Under the pieces are notes generated by a model, which worked only from the letters and a program-made list of their open reading frames with translations, was not told the DNA's origin and did no database searches. Positions 5,545-5,825 of a DNA stretch of 5,825 bases are shown piece by piece. Position 1 is the stretch's first letter. Each line of letters starts with the position of its first letter. The stretch comes from Candidatus Omnitrophota bacterium. Its GTDB lineage: Bacteria > Omnitrophota > Gorgyraeia > Tantalellales > Tantalellaceae. The DNA is taken from the NCBI GenBank assembly GCA_023142805.1, contig JAGLIU010000110.1:1-5825 (forward strand). The letters are read 5' to 3'. Both the position numbers and the translations under genes were made by a program.

Positions 5545-5585
5545 AAAAGCCCCAAGCTATTGTAATTAAATAACTTGGGGCTTTT
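5545..5585. terminator. Rho-independent terminator, probably bidirectional
   Basis: A perfect 12-bp stem, AAAAGCCCCAAG (5545-5556) with CTTGGGGCTTTT (5574-5585), encloses a 17-base loop with some further pairing (TATT/AATA). It is followed by TTTTATTTTTATATA-type sequence on the plus strand, and by TTTTTGGGTTTT on the minus strand. Since all genes here are on the minus strand, its likely job is to stop transcription arriving from the right before the fic promoter. Confidence 0.8.
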
Positions 5586-5825
5586 ATTTTTATATAGTAG
5601 AAGTACCGGAACCAGGTACCATTCGTAGCTAAAATCGGCTAAAGTTCCCGTTTTAGTTCCCGTTTTTTCTCCTTTTATCTCTATTTTACCAGTTCAAGGA
5701 CACTCAAAACAAAGGAGTCAGACCAAGTTTTATTATACCATGTTAAGCATCCACTTTTTCCGAGAAACTCCAACCTGACCTCTTTATTCAGACTCGGATC
5801 ACACCCTTTGTCCAATGTCCAGACC
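5586..5825. other. Gene-free stretch with degenerate repeat fragments
   Basis: No ORF with a credible start is present on either strand. The stretch contains a 12-bp tandem pair GTTCCCGTTTTA/GTTCCCGTTTTT (5644-5667), AAGGAGTCAGACC near 5711-5723, CCAACCTGACCTC near 5773-5785 in roughly inverted relation to it, and GTCCAATGTCCAGACC at the window end. The last resembles the CCAATGTCCAACCCGACC part of repeat copy B. These look like worn remnants of the same kind of mobile repeat. Confidence 0.5.
5732..5740 (-). promoter_or_regulatory. Possible extended -10 promoter
   Basis: The minus strand reads TGGTATAAT, a consensus -10 (5732-5737) with the TGn extension. No good -35 lies 17 bases upstream. 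The only downstream element before the fic promoter is the terminator at 5545-5585, so any transcript would be a short non-coding RNA of roughly 180 bases. Chance occurrence in AT-rich DNA is possible. Confidence 0.3.

Overview
The window is an AT-rich stretch from a bacterial chromosome or metagenomic contig. Every gene I can support is on the minus strand, so transcription runs from right to left. A TolC-type outer-membrane channel and an RND pump imply a diderm (Gram-negative-type) bacterium. A two-cluster ferredoxin points to an anaerobic or ferredoxin-using metabolism. The dispersed repeats and the compact, patchwork gene order would fit an uncultivated diderm anaerobe, but I cannot place the lineage from this sequence alone.

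Layout in transcription order (right to left). (1) 5586-5825 has no gene. It holds degenerate GTCAGACC-type sequence, a short tandem repeat and a possible promoter, and ends at a strong hairpin terminator (5545-5585). (2) A gene for a class II Fic AMP-transferase-like protein (4248-5411) has a good sigma70-type promoter flanked by copies of a 16-bp direct repeat. (3) 3850-4247 has no intact gene. It holds repeat copy B and what may be the tail of a decayed transposase gene. (4) A tightly packed set follows: a UPF0316/DUF2179 membrane protein (3262-3849), a 25-residue small ORF (3173-3250), an 8Fe-8S-type ferredoxin with a C-terminal extension (2818-3171), and a zinc-ribbon Nudix hydrolase (2318-2818). 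Gaps and overlaps are 11, 1 and -1 bases, which strongly suggests one operon with translational coupling. (5) Repeat copy A lies at 2075-2300. (6) An efflux operon follows: a TolC-family outer-membrane protein (568-2043), then the start of an RND permease (1-571, running off the window), joined by an ATGA overlap.

The efflux genes would form the inner and outer parts of a tripartite exporter; the periplasmic adaptor is not in the window. The Fic gene has its own promoter and looks like an independent regulatory or stress module. No biochemical link among the ferredoxin, Nudix and UPF0316 genes is evident beyond their arrangement.

The least ordinary features are the 25-residue ORF squeezed between the UPF0316 and ferredoxin genes, the two ~226-bp repeats placed just after stop codons (possibly non-autonomous derivatives of a REP-associated Y1 transposase), and the phased direct repeats around the fic promoter.
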